47,462 nt of DNA from Geminocystis sp. M7585_C2015_104 (GTDB lineage: Bacteria; Cyanobacteriota; Cyanobacteriia; Cyanobacteriales; Cyanobacteriaceae), in assembly GCA_015295805.1 (NCBI GenBank), contig DVEF01000018.1, forward strand, positions 1 to 47,462, given 5' to 3'. The translations under genes were made by a program, and so were the position numbers. Positions 1-9,766 of this stretch are shown one piece after another. How positions within the stretch are numbered: the stretch's first letter is position 1; each line of letters starts with the position of its first letter. The notes under the pieces are model-generated. The model worked only from the letters and a program-made list of their open reading frames with translations. It made no database searches and had not been told where the DNA came from.

Positions 1-252
1 CAAACAGAGGGTATAACCAAAGGGATCAGTCCTAACCCCCGCCAAACCCTCCGCATAGGCTGCCCCTGCTGTGCCCACACAACTTTCTGCCCCAAACCAG
101 GTGGCGAAAATGGAAAATATCGCTAGGGGATAACCTAGTGACCTTCCCCCCAACAGATAATCGTTCTCATTTTTAATGCCTTTGGATACTACAAAACCTA
201 TTACCAGTTGTAAGGCAACATAAACCAGAATTCCCAGAAACAACCCGTTCAT
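1..252 (-). CDS. Sodium:solute symporter family protein, N-terminal part (cut by window edge)
   Basis: Reading the minus strand from an ATG at 250-252 gives 84 open codons that run off the left edge. The first ~20 residues form a membrane helix. They are followed by NDYLLGGRSLGYPLA and then ATWFGAESCVGTAGAAYAEG. This 'LGGRS.G...A.......S..T..G....AY..G' layout is typical of the N-terminus of the SSS (PutP/PanF) sodium-coupled transporters. A strong ribosome binding site (GGAGGAGAGG) lies directly before the ATG, which fixes the start. The substrate cannot be inferred from this fragment. It is divergent from hemL across a 192-bp gap. Confidence 0.8.
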   Translation of the reverse strand, partial: MNGLFLGILVYVALQLVIGFVVSKGIKNENDYLLGGRSLGYPLAIFSIFATWFGAESCVGTAGAAYAEGLAGVRTDPFGYTLCL

Positions 253-444
253 TCCTCTCCTCCAGAAGGGGCAACCTTATCAAAACTCTACAATAAACAC
301 ACCAAAATTAACAGTAGCAATTTTTTTTAATGATATGCATGTACTTAATACCAGTTACAAGAAGAAAAGAAGATTGTGCCCAAAAGCCATACAAGAGTAA
401 AATAGGAGGATCATGAAAAATGTGGAGAAAAAGAGGAGATAGAT

Positions 445-1746
445 TTGATTACGACAAGCACATTTAAAACTACAAAATCAGAAGAAATCTTCGCCGCCGC
501 CCAAAAACTAATGCCCGGCGGTGTTAACTCCCCCGTAAGGGCATTCAAGTCCGTGGGTGGCCAACCTATAGTATTCGATAGGGTAAAAGGAGCATATATC
601 TGGGATGTGGATGGTAACCAGTATATCGACTACGTAGGCTCCTGGGGGCCAGCTATTTGCGGACATGCTCATCCCGAGGTAATTCAAGCCCTCAAAGAGG
701 CCCTAGAAAAAGGCACTAGTTTCGGTGCCCCCTGTATCCAAGAAAACATCCTGGCACAAATGGTAATAGAAGCGGTGCCCAGTATTGAAATGGTGCGTTT
801 TGTTAACTCTGGCACCGAAGCCTGTATCTCCGTGTTAAGACTGGTGCGTGCCTATACCGGCAAAAACAAGATCATCAAATTCGAAGGGTGTTATCATGGA
901 CACGGGGACATGTTTCTAGTCAAAGCTGGTTCGGGGGTTGCCACTCTCGGATTGCCCGACTCCCCTGGCGTGCCCAAGTCTGTCACCGCCGATACCCTCA
1001 CTGCCCCCTACAATGACCTAGAGGCGGTAAAAAAACTGTTCATGGAGCACAAAAATGAGATCGCCGGAGTAATATTAGAACCTGTAGTGGGCAATGCCGG
1101 TTTTATCCCCCCCGATGCCGGTTTCCTGGAAGGCTTGAGGATACTTACCCAGGAGAATAATGCCCTGTTGGTATTCGACGAGGTGATGACTGGCTTCCGT
1201 GTAGCCTATGGGGGTGCCCAAGCCAAATTCGGCGTCATACCCGATCTAACCACCCTAGGTAAAATTATCGGTGGTGGTTTACCTGTCGGCGCCTATGGTG
1301 GCAAAAAAGAAATCATGTCCATGGTAGCACCCGCAGGCCCCATGTATCAAGCTGGCACCCTTTCTGGTAACCCCCTCGCCATGACTGCCGGCATTAAAAC
1401 CCTAGAATTGCTCCAAAAACCCGGCACCTATGAATATCTGGAAAAAATCACTAATAAACTCATCACCGGCCTGTTAGAAATCGCCCGCAAAGCTGGACAC
1501 CAAGTCAGCGGCGGCAATATAAGCGGTATGTTTGGCCTATTCTTCACTGAAGGGCCAGTGCGCAACTATAATGACGCCAAGAAGTCCGACACCGCCAAAT
1601 TTGCCCGTTTCCACCGCGCCATGCTGGAGAGGGGTATTTATTTGGCCCCATCCCAATTTGAAGCCGGCTTTACCTCCCTTGCCCATACCGAAGAAGACAT
1701 AGACAAAACCCTAGCCGTAGCTGAGGAAGTTTTCAAACTAATATAG
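445..1746 (+). CDS. hemL: Glutamate-1-semialdehyde 2,1-aminomutase
   Basis: This PLP enzyme converts glutamate-1-semialdehyde to 5-aminolevulinate, the last step of the C5 route to heme, chlorophyll and bilins. The protein is 433 residues, normal for the family. Visible signatures are [13 protein letters not shown] near residues 22-35, NSGTEA at 121-126, the cofactor-contacting FDEVMTGFR at 244-252 and the Schiff-base lysine K273 in [18 protein letters not shown]. The start is TTG at 445, preceded by AAGAGGAGAT; family members begin at this point (M-x-TTS...KSEEIF) and I see no better start. It is a single gene followed by a clear terminator hairpin. Confidence 0.97.
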   Translation: MITTSTFKTTKSEEIFAAAQKLMPGGVNSPVRAFKSVGGQPIVFDRVKGAYIWDVDGNQYIDYVGSWGPAICGHAHPEVIQALKEALEKGTSFGAPCIQENILAQMVIEAVPSIEMVRFVNSGTEACISVLRLVRAYTGKNKIIKFEGCYHGHGDMFLVKAGSGVATLGLPDSPGVPKSVTADTLTAPYNDLEAVKKLFMEHKNEIAGVILEPVVGNAGFIPPDAGFLEGLRILTQENNALLVFDEVMTGFRVAYGGAQAKFGVIPDLTTLGKIIGGGLPVGAYGGKKEIMSMVAPAGPMYQAGTLSGNPLAMTAGIKTLELLQKPGTYEYLEKITNKLITGLLEIARKAGHQVSGGNISGMFGLFFTEGPVRNYNDAKKSDTAKFARFHRAMLERGIYLAPSQFEAGFTSLAHTEEDIDKTLAVAEEVFKLI

Positions 1747-1770
1747 TGAGTCGTTTGTTCCACCATATTT

Positions 1771-1796
1771 TGCCCCCTTGTGGGGGACATTTTTTC
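1771..1796 (+). terminator. Rho-independent terminator of hemL
   Basis: A CCCCC-TTGT-GGGGG stem-loop at 1772-1785 is followed within four bases by six T residues (1790-1795). It lies 25 bases after the hemL stop, in the right orientation for hemL. Confidence 0.75.
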
Positions 1797-1831
1797 TCAG
1801 AAAATACCTGCTACCCTCCTTATTTTTTCCA

Positions 1832-2161
1832 CTAAGCTACCAGGGAAACATCATCTACCACCTTTTCATAATTGTCCTCTTTTATCCCTAAAACTTGATC
1901 CAAACGACTAATCTCAAAAATCATCCTAACGGAAGGGCATACATTCGTCAGATAGAGACTCTTCCCCCGTTTTTTCGCTTCCTGATACGCTTTCACCAAC
2001 GCGATTAAACCACTGGAGTTCACCAACTCCACCTCGCTAAAATCCACAATAATTTCCTTTTCTCTACTGTTTTCAATTAAGCTGAGCAGTTTCTCCTCAA
2101 ACTGACCCTGGTTTGTGTGGTCTATTATACCCGTTGGCTTGAATATTTCCCTCTTGTTCAT
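1832..2161 (-). CDS. STAS-domain protein, anti-sigma factor antagonist type
   Basis: This 109-residue protein is a single STAS domain. The diagnostic segment is IIVDFSEVELVNSSGLIAL (about residues 37-54). In SpoIIAA/RsbV-type antagonists the serine in this position (S49 or S50 here) is phosphorylated by a partner-switch kinase, which then releases an anti-sigma factor or another target. No cognate kinase or phosphatase is in the window. The gene is divergent from an FHA-PAS-PAS-GGDEF protein across 442 bp, so the two may share regulation, but that is inference. Confidence 0.85.
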   Translation of the reverse strand: MNKREIFKPTGIIDHTNQGQFEEKLLSLIENSREKEIIVDFSEVELVNSSGLIALVKAYQEAKKRGKSLYLTNVCPSVRMIFEISRLDQVLGIKEDNYEKVVDDVSLVA

Positions 2162-2603
2162 ATTCCTTCACTCCTCATCCAATAAGATTCTTTTTTATTT
2201 CCGTCGATTTATATTCGCCAGTTCAAAAAATCTCCCGTTTTGGGAATAATAATAATACTTTTTTCCACCTTTTGCCCACTTTTGTTTAATCTTTCCCCTT
2301 CCGCCAGCTAACAGGCTACCACACCAAACACCATCCCTATATATTGTATCACAGAATACAATATAGCCCTTTGGGGGAGAATATAACTATGGAAGAATGC
2401 ACATTTTCTCCACACCTATGTGAAATAATTCTAAATATGACTCCGTTTATCGACTCTTGGTATTAACATGGTCCCAGGGGCACAAGTCAGTCCGATGACT
2501 TATTAACCCTCCTACCTATGGGTTTACAAAACTCAAAACTGTTTTTTCTAAAAAAACTTTGTATATTACCTTATAATATAACTGTATTCTGTATTAAGCA
2601 ATA
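2162..2603. other. Intergenic region between divergent signalling genes
   Basis: No gene is seen in these 442 bases. They contain a strong inverted repeat at 2340-2365 and an isolated TATAAT at 2572-2577, which could be the -10 element of the downstream GGDEF gene. I find no convincing -35 element 17 bases upstream of it. The tract just before the GGDEF gene is AT-rich with repeated TGTATT. Confidence 0.5.
2340..2365. promoter_or_regulatory. 10-bp perfect inverted repeat, candidate operator
   Basis: TATATTGTAT and ATACAATATA flank a six-base spacer (CACAGA). The repeat sits centrally between the divergent STAS and GGDEF genes and has no T-tract, so an operator or RNA hairpin is more likely than a terminator. 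The binding protein is unknown. Confidence 0.4.
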
Positions 2604-4439
2604 GTGAGAGAGCCAGCCAAGCTTTTAAGAAAAAAAATGTTACATTTAGTGGCCAAAAATAGGGCCGAAGAATATTGGGAGAATAATAGCGGGGGAATAG
2701 ACATAAGTAAGCATCAATATTCTGTTTTGCCTATGGAAATGGGGGCCGAAAGTGACAAATATAAACATGTTCTTATAATTCGGGAGGGGGATAACTATAA
2801 TTTTTTCCACCTCCATAAGCCTGTCTATGAAATAGGGCGCCGGAAAGATGCAGATATACTCGTTGAAGACGCAGCTGTTTCCCGCTACCAGGCTACCCTT
2901 ATCAAGGAATACGATGGGGAAAATAATACCTACTTCTATAAAATAATTGATGGGACTTTGTCGGGAAAAAGATGTAAAAACGGCTTAATAGTCAACAGAA
3001 AAAAGTACATCTTCAAGATTCTAGAACACGGAGACATAATCTATTTTAGCCCCAAAACATTGGCTCGTTACTTTGTAATAGAAAATAACCTGGAAGAAAA
3101 ACAGAAACTCCTGACAGAAAGTTTTGGCAAAATCGTCTCTGAAAAAGCCATTGTAGATTTCTCTAAAAACACTCTTACTCTGGATGAAAACGATACAAAA
3201 GAAGCACTTGAGGAGGAAAAGAGAAAGTCAGACTCGGCAAGCAAAGTAGACTCCTTCGCCGAATTGAGCCCCTATCCCATCATAGAATTAAACCTTCAAG
3301 GAGAAATCACTTATTATAATCCGGCAGCTATTATCCTATTCCCCGACTTAAGATTGCAAGGAAAAAATCATCCGCTCTTCGATGGTATTTTTCTGGCTTC
3401 ACAGTATACTGTCCACGGCAACCTTCTTGTCAGAGAAGTGCGTCACGGTGACAGAATCTTTGAACAATACACCCATTATCTACCAGATTTAAAGGTGATT
3501 AGAACTTACATTTTTGACTTTACGGAAAGAAAACGGGCAGAGGCTCAGCTGAAGGATAGTGAAGCTAAATACCGCGCCGTAGTGGAACAAATTAAAGAGG
3601 GAATACTCGTCTTCACATCCGACGAATATCAAATTATAGAAGCCAATGCCTACGCCAGCAAAATTCTGGGCCGCAGCGTGGAGGAATTAACTGACTTAAG
3701 ATTCCTGGAATTGGTAGAAAATGTTGCTGTGGATTTGAAGTACAAACTTAGGGTATTAAGGGAAACTGGTGGCTGTTTTCGGGAGGAATTAAAACTAAAA
3801 GCCAAAAACAATACCGCTGTAGATGTGGAGTTAAGTGTCAGTTTAATAAGCTACCACAATAAGTTGGTTTACTGTTCCGTTTTTAGGGACATTAGTGAGA
3901 GGAAAAAATTGGAAAAAGAACTAAAATACATGGCGTATCATGACAGTTTAACTGGGGTGTGCAAGCGGAATTATTTCCGGGAAAACGCCTCAAAAATGCT
4001 GAGGAATGCCAAACAGACAAATAGTAAAATGGCCTTGATGTTTCTAGATGTGGACTATTTTAAAGAGATTAACGACAATTATGGCCATGATATAGGAGAT
4101 TTACTATTGAAAAGTTTTGCCGAAAGACTGAAAGGGTGTTTGAAGAAAAAAGATTGTATTGCCAGGTGGGGAGGAGATGAGTTTGTAGTACTCGCTTGTG
4201 ACATCCCCTCCTTAGAAAACCTAGTAATGATTGTAGAGAGAATTATAAACAACGTCCGCCGTCCATTTGTTTTCGACAAGATAACCGTTAAAACCTCTAC
4301 CAGTATTGGCATCTCCCTTTTCCCAAAACATGGAGAGGATTTGGAATCCCTTTTGAAAAGGGCGGATGAGGCACTGTATGTTACCAAGAGGAATGGGCGT
4401 AACGGCTATACCATAGCGGAATATGAAGGGGATTGGTAA
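2604..4439 (+). CDS. FHA-PAS-PAS-GGDEF protein, probable diguanylate cyclase
   Basis: A 611-residue multidomain signalling protein with no obvious membrane segment. Residues ~55-160 form an FHA phosphothreonine-binding domain (EIGRRKDADILVEDAAVSR, with G78, R79, S93 and R94, then NG at 126-127). A first PAS-like region covers ~215-315 and a second ~320-440. A GGDEF domain covers ~440-605, with DSLTGVCKRNYF at its start and RWGGDEF at 521-527, so the cyclic-di-GMP synthase active site looks intact. The usual RxxD inhibitory site reads KKKD, so product inhibition may be lost. The start is uncertain: GTG 2604 and ATG 2637 are both possible and neither has a good ribosome binding site. It converges with the AbrB-like gene, leaving two bases between them. 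Confidence 0.85.
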   Translation: MREPAKLLRKKMLHLVAKNRAEEYWENNSGGIDISKHQYSVLPMEMGAESDKYKHVLIIREGDNYNFFHLHKPVYEIGRRKDADILVEDAAVSRYQATLIKEYDGENNTYFYKIIDGTLSGKRCKNGLIVNRKKYIFKILEHGDIIYFSPKTLARYFVIENNLEEKQKLLTESFGKIVSEKAIVDFSKNTLTLDENDTKEALEEEKRKSDSASKVDSFAELSPYPIIELNLQGEITYYNPAAIILFPDLRLQGKNHPLFDGIFLASQYTVHGNLLVREVRHGDRIFEQYTHYLPDLKVIRTYIFDFTERKRAEAQLKDSEAKYRAVVEQIKEGILVFTSDEYQIIEANAYASKILGRSVEELTDLRFLELVENVAVDLKYKLRVLRETGGCFREELKLKAKNNTAVDVELSVSLISYHNKLVYCSVFRDISERKKLEKELKYMAYHDSLTGVCKRNYFRENASKMLRNAKQTNSKMALMFLDVDYFKEINDNYGHDIGDLLLKSFAERLKGCLKKKDCIARWGGDEFVVLACDIPSLENLVMIVERIINNVRRPFVFDKITVKTSTSIGISLFPKHGEDLESLLKRADEALYVTKRNGRNGYTIAEYEGDW

Positions 4440-4441
4440 GG

Positions 4442-5536
4442 CTAGGAGAATCTCCCCTTCAACAGGTAGGAAGCCAGAAAAGGACTGAGAATCAATATCA
4501 GAAGCATCCTTGTCATCTGCATGGTTAAAACCAGGGCACAATCCCCTCCCAATTCCACCACCGTTGCCATCATAGCAGTTATACCACCAGGAGTCGAACC
4601 CAATAGGGCAGTCAAGGGGTCAATATGGGTGATAAGATGAAACAGATGCCCCGTTAAGAAGCAAGCAAAGATCAGTAGTAGCACTAACACTACTTCTAGT
4701 AGTACTGCATTTAGCAATTTTTGTGCTGTTTCGGTTTCAAATTTCAAACCTATGCTTAAACCCAGGAAGAATAAGGCTCCTCTGAAAATAGGAGTAGGAA
4801 TTTGAATTTGATAAGGAAACAGAATAAATACCAACAAACCAAAGAAAAAGGGGACTAAAAACAGATTAGAGGGAATTGAAATTCTCTTCGCTAACCACAC
4901 ACTTGCAGTCAACAAAATGGCCACTAGACAAATATTCAACAGTGGCGGCAGAGAGGGCCGATTGTTTATTACGGTTGTAATACCAAATTGTTTACCAGAG
5001 GGGGCCATTCCCGAGAGGAAAAAGGTAGCAATAAGGGGGATAATTATAGACACCATGAGGATTCGCAGGTATTGTAACACAGCCACGGCAATGGCATCTG
5101 CTCCCATCTGTTCACTCATAGCCACCAAACTCGGGCCAGCCCCAGGTATACAGCCTAAAAAACTGGTAGCTGCGTCGATTTTGGCCAATTTATGGATTAT
5201 ATAGCCATTAAGCAGGCTCAGACTCCCGGTTACCACAATACACAACAGTAGGGGGAGAAAATAATCTTTGGCTTGTAAAAGGGTATCCGGGGAAAAACGA
5301 CTAGCGGTGACCAGGGCAATTATAGCTTGGGCCACGACATTGATGGATTTTGGTAGTGGCAGTGATTTCTTTTGAAATACTACAAATAGTACTGCACACA
5401 ATAGGGGCATCAGTAGCCAAGTGATGGGCAAATGGTATTTATCCCCCAACCAGGCGGTGACAAAGGCAAAAACCATCAACAAAGATAAGGAAACTGATAC
5501 CCTACTACCCTCCGATTTAGCTAAGGCTAATGACAT
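4442..5536 (-). CDS. AbrB-family integral membrane protein (putative transporter/regulator)
   Basis: This 364-residue, very hydrophobic protein has about ten predicted helices. It has the two-fold duplication that defines the membrane 'AbrB' (AbrB_dup) family: GCIPGAGPSLVAMSEQMGAD at ~128-147 and GSTPGGITAMMATVVELGGD at ~313-332. Each is followed by a similar helix (QYLRILMVSIIIPLIA and QMTRMLLILILSPFLA). Despite the name it is unrelated to the AbrB DNA-binding fold. Members are often annotated as 'ammonia monooxygenase' or transporter, but the substrate is not established. It stands alone and is transcribed toward the GGDEF gene. Confidence 0.85.
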   Translation of the reverse strand: MSLALAKSEGSRVSVSLSLLMVFAFVTAWLGDKYHLPITWLLMPLLCAVLFVVFQKKSLPLPKSINVVAQAIIALVTASRFSPDTLLQAKDYFLPLLLCIVVTGSLSLLNGYIIHKLAKIDAATSFLGCIPGAGPSLVAMSEQMGADAIAVAVLQYLRILMVSIIIPLIATFFLSGMAPSGKQFGITTVINNRPSLPPLLNICLVAILLTASVWLAKRISIPSNLFLVPFFFGLLVFILFPYQIQIPTPIFRGALFFLGLSIGLKFETETAQKLLNAVLLEVVLVLLLIFACFLTGHLFHLITHIDPLTALLGSTPGGITAMMATVVELGGDCALVLTMQMTRMLLILILSPFLASYLLKGRFS

Positions 5537-5636
5537 TTTATTCTTCTGCGGTGAGTGATGATATTTTCCCCTATGTTATAGCATTTTTTTTCTTCCACCG
5601 TGGAATCATTCAGTTAAATTTGATACAAAACCCTCT

Positions 5637-6428
5637 CTATTTCTTCCTCAATTCGATGTTGTAAAAATAAAGTGCTACAGGCCTATTTAATGCCAAAAAA
5701 TAATCTGGATCTTCCCAGGATAAATATATGGCAGTCCATTGTTTTGCTCTAATTAAATTGGGCTCAACAAGGTTATAATCAGTCAAGGTCTCTACCAGGT
5801 TTACATACAATATAGGTTCATTTTTATACACCCCTTCTGGGCTGCTAAAAAACTGTCTAGTGATTTCGCAGGTGATAAATCTGGTGGGGGAAACTGTTTC
5901 TTGTTGTCTGCCAATTACTGTTGATATTAGTTTGTTGTTCTCTGTAAGTATAGTAGTTTGTTCATTTGGATTTTTGGGGTTTACCGTTACAGATTGCACA
6001 TTCTCTTCTCCCAAATAGGCTTTAGCAATGGCCAGGCCATTAAAAGCCCTATCTGCAACGATCACCTCCTTACTGGAAAATGTATCCGGGAAAAACAGAG
6101 AGAATTTTGGGGCAATTTTATCCCGAATGTATCTTACCTCAAAGTTAACTTCTTTGTTCAAATATCTCTTATTGTTTTCAAATCCGGGAGTAACTAATTT
6201 TGGGGCCATAGGGGCAATTTGTTCCTCCAAAACACTAGTGACCTCCCATTCTCCCTCAAACCATTCGGGGAAGTATAAATCTTGCTGATTGTTCAGCAAC
6301 AATATCTGACTCTCCCAGTGAGGGTATTGGTTAATTCTATCTTGTAGTATTCCGGCAAATGCGGGGGAGAATGTGAGGAGCAGAAAGAGGGGATTTATTA
6401 TTAGGAAAAGAGCCAATTTTTTCGACAT
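5637..6428 (-). CDS. Secreted/lumenal protein of unknown function, DUF6816-like
   Basis: About 263 residues from ATG 6428. A TTG four codons upstream also opens the frame, but the ATG leads straight into a classical signal peptide (MSKKLALFLIINPLFLLL, cleavage after AFA). The mature part has FPEWFEGEWEVTSVLEEQIAPM and the later GRQQETVSPTRFITCEITRQ. This resembles the cyanobacterial and chloroplast family I know as DUF6816, but I could not verify the name. A periplasmic or thylakoid-lumen location is inferred from the signal peptide. No role can be assigned. It lies downstream of groEL on the same strand with a 66-bp gap. Confidence 0.65.
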   Translation of the reverse strand: MSKKLALFLIINPLFLLLTFSPAFAGILQDRINQYPHWESQILLLNNQQDLYFPEWFEGEWEVTSVLEEQIAPMAPKLVTPGFENNKRYLNKEVNFEVRYIRDKIAPKFSLFFPDTFSSKEVIVADRAFNGLAIAKAYLGEENVQSVTVNPKNPNEQTTILTENNKLISTVIGRQQETVSPTRFITCEITRQFFSSPEGVYKNEPILYVNLVETLTDYNLVEPNLIRAKQWTAIYLSWEDPDYFLALNRPVALYFYNIELRKK

Positions 6429-6494
6429 TTCGACACACAATTGGAAAGGGTGGCCCCCCTGGAGGGGGTAGTGGGGGGAAGGGGGGTGGGATGA

Positions 6495-8129
<1,635 letters not shown>

Positions 8130-8161
8130 TTATCCTAGTGGTATTTATTCCTCATATCACT

Positions 8162-8188
8162 TTAGCACTCTTGGGGAAAGGGGGGGAG
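8162..8188 (-). promoter_or_regulatory. Degenerate CIRCE element upstream of groEL
   Basis: HrcA binds TTAGCACTC-N9-GAGTGCTAA. On the minus strand, GAGTGCTAA is perfect (8170-8162), but the partner arm nine bases away is C-rich and matches only about four of nine positions. It lies roughly 40 bases before the groEL ATG. HrcA control may be weak or lost, or another regulator may use the half-site. Confidence 0.45.
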
Positions 8189-8243
8189 CTTTTTGTGATA
8201 TTCTCTACAAACAAGTCTTTAGTCTCCCGTTTACTTGTGAACT

Positions 8244-9275
8244 ATGGCAGAAACACAACCTTCCCAAACAGAGATAGTTGAGGCCTTATCTGTAACTGCG
8301 GAACTACAATTTGAATTACCAGATCCCCATGACGAGGAGATAGAGGAAGAGGAGTTTTTCCGAAGAGTGGATGATGTGTGGCGGGTATGCGATCGGTTTG
8401 ACCTACAGACAGATATATGGAGAGGTAGAATTCTAAGGGCAGTAAGGGATAGGGAAAAAATAGGCGGCGAGGGGAGGGGAAGTGGTTTTCTCAACTGGTT
8501 AAAACAAAAAGACATTACCAAAAGCCAAGCCTATGCCCTAATCCAGTTGGCTAACAGTGCGGATGCCTTGTTAGCAGAGGGAAATTTATCTTTTGAAGCC
8601 ATTAACAACTTCAGTAAAAGGGCATTTCTGGAAACCGCTAAGGCGCAACCGGAGATTCAAAAACTGGTAGGGGAGGAGGCAAAAAAAGGCAAACGCATCA
8701 CCCGCAGGGAGGTGAAACAACTCACAGAAGAATACACCGCCATTAATTCGGAATTGTTGCCCGACACTGTCAAAGAAAAAGCAGTAGATGGAAGTCTACC
8801 ACCACGTCATTTAGCACCACTAGTAAAGGAGTTGGAAAAGCTGCCACCGCCGCAAGTGGAGGAGATTCAAAGGGAAATCGAATCCAATCCCTATTTGGAC
8901 ACCGTTAAACAAATGACATCTACCGCTAAGAGCTTAAGTAGGTATTTTGACGCAGTAGCCCGGGTAGAAACCCTTAAAAATTCTCCTGTAGACATATCTG
9001 CCGCCCTAGAGGAGGCTATGAGACTAGACTGTTTAAGTCTTACCGCTGATTTGGTAAAACAGGCCACTCAACTAGAACAAGTTGTGGTCAAATTATACAC
9101 CCTGTGGAAGAAACTGGGGGGTTTGGCAGATCGTCTCTATGTGGAAACGGGGAGTAGTACTCCCAATTTACGCTCCCTTTTGAGCTGTCTAGAAAAACTA
9201 ACTGGGGAGGTAATAGAAGTGCCCCTTGACCAACAGGGCTGCAAAAGTATACGCTTACGTATTGTAGGGGATTAA
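8244..9275 (+). CDS. Conserved-looking protein of unknown function, soluble, HTH-like segment
   Basis: 343 residues with no signal peptide or membrane helix. The N-terminus is acidic (DPHDEEIEEEEFF). Residues ~55-115 contain ITKSQAYALIQLANSADALL and NLSFEAINNFSKRAFLETA, which look like the helical DNA-binding core of ParB/KorB-like proteins, but no defining motif is present. The rest is helical and charged. I do not recognise the family. It is divergent from groEL with a 123-bp spacer and converges with the ferredoxin gene. The ATG has no strong ribosome binding site. A DNA-binding role is only a suggestion. Confidence 0.75.
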   Translation: MAETQPSQTEIVEALSVTAELQFELPDPHDEEIEEEEFFRRVDDVWRVCDRFDLQTDIWRGRILRAVRDREKIGGEGRGSGFLNWLKQKDITKSQAYALIQLANSADALLAEGNLSFEAINNFSKRAFLETAKAQPEIQKLVGEEAKKGKRITRREVKQLTEEYTAINSELLPDTVKEKAVDGSLPPRHLAPLVKELEKLPPPQVEEIQREIESNPYLDTVKQMTSTAKSLSRYFDAVARVETLKNSPVDISAALEEAMRLDCLSLTADLVKQATQLEQVVVKLYTLWKKLGGLADRLYVETGSSTPNLRSLLSCLEKLTGEVIEVPLDQQGCKSIRLRIVGD

Positions 9276-9278
9276 TGG

Positions 9279-9578
9279 CTATTGAGGTTTAGTTTTGACC
9301 ACCACGGGCCCTTTTACCAGGGTTTGACACGCTAGACGGTAATTTTCTGGTTTTCTTTTTAATTTTCTTAGCTCAAAATCGGTTTTTGGCGAGAGATTCT
9401 CCATTCCTTCCACAATCTCTACAATACAAGTGCCACATTGTCCATAGCCGCCACAATTCATCAGTTTTCCCCGCCACCTGTAAATGTCAACCCCATTTTC
9501 TATGGCCTTTCTCCGCAAATTTGCCCCTTCTGCCACCACCACTTCCTTGTTTTCATTTACAAACTTGATGGTAGTCAT
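9279..9578 (-). CDS. 2Fe-2S ferredoxin-like protein
   Basis: A 99-residue beta-grasp ferredoxin. The cluster ligands are C42, C48, C51 and C84 ([10 protein letters not shown] ... LACQ). The first three are spaced C-x5-C-x2-C, as in adrenodoxin-type and some accessory cyanobacterial ferredoxins, rather than C-x4-C-x2-C of photosynthetic PetF. The protein is also basic, unlike acidic PetF. It is therefore probably a specialised electron carrier, partner unknown. A ribosome binding site (GGAGGG) precedes the ATG. Tandem repeats and a palindrome lie just upstream. Confidence 0.88.
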   Translation of the reverse strand: MTTIKFVNENKEVVVAEGANLRRKAIENGVDIYRWRGKLMNCGGYGQCGTCIVEIVEGMENLSPKTDFELRKLKRKPENYRLACQTLVKGPVVVKTKPQ

Positions 9579-9613
9579 TTTTCCCTCCTTTGCTTTGTTT
9601 TTACCCTTACCTC

Positions 9614-9635
9614 AATTGTAAAGTAATTGTAAAGT
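9614..9635 (-). promoter_or_regulatory. Tandem 11-bp repeat, HLR1-like, upstream of ferredoxin gene
   Basis: AATTGTAAAGT occurs twice back to back. On the ferredoxin strand this reads TTTACAAT-TAC-TTTACAAT. The RpaB high-light element is two (G/T)TTACA(T/A)(T/A) units with a 2-bp gap. Here the units match but the gap is three, so RpaB binding is only a hypothesis. Confidence 0.4.
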
Positions 9636-9641
9636 TTTATA

Positions 9642-9655
9642 TCTTAATATTAAGA
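9642..9655. promoter_or_regulatory. Perfect 14-bp palindrome
   Basis: TCTTAATATTAAGA reads the same on both strands. It lies six bases beyond the tandem repeats, in the divergent gap between the ferredoxin and DUF4335 genes. It is a candidate operator; the binding protein is unknown. Confidence 0.35.
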
Positions 9656-9766
9656 CATTCTAAACAAAAATAGCTGGGGCAAAAGAACTGTGGCTGTTTT
9701 AACATAGAAACATGACCTAAGTTTGCCTGGTGTGCCCGCCCCACTGGCCAAATCGGACTGTCAACT

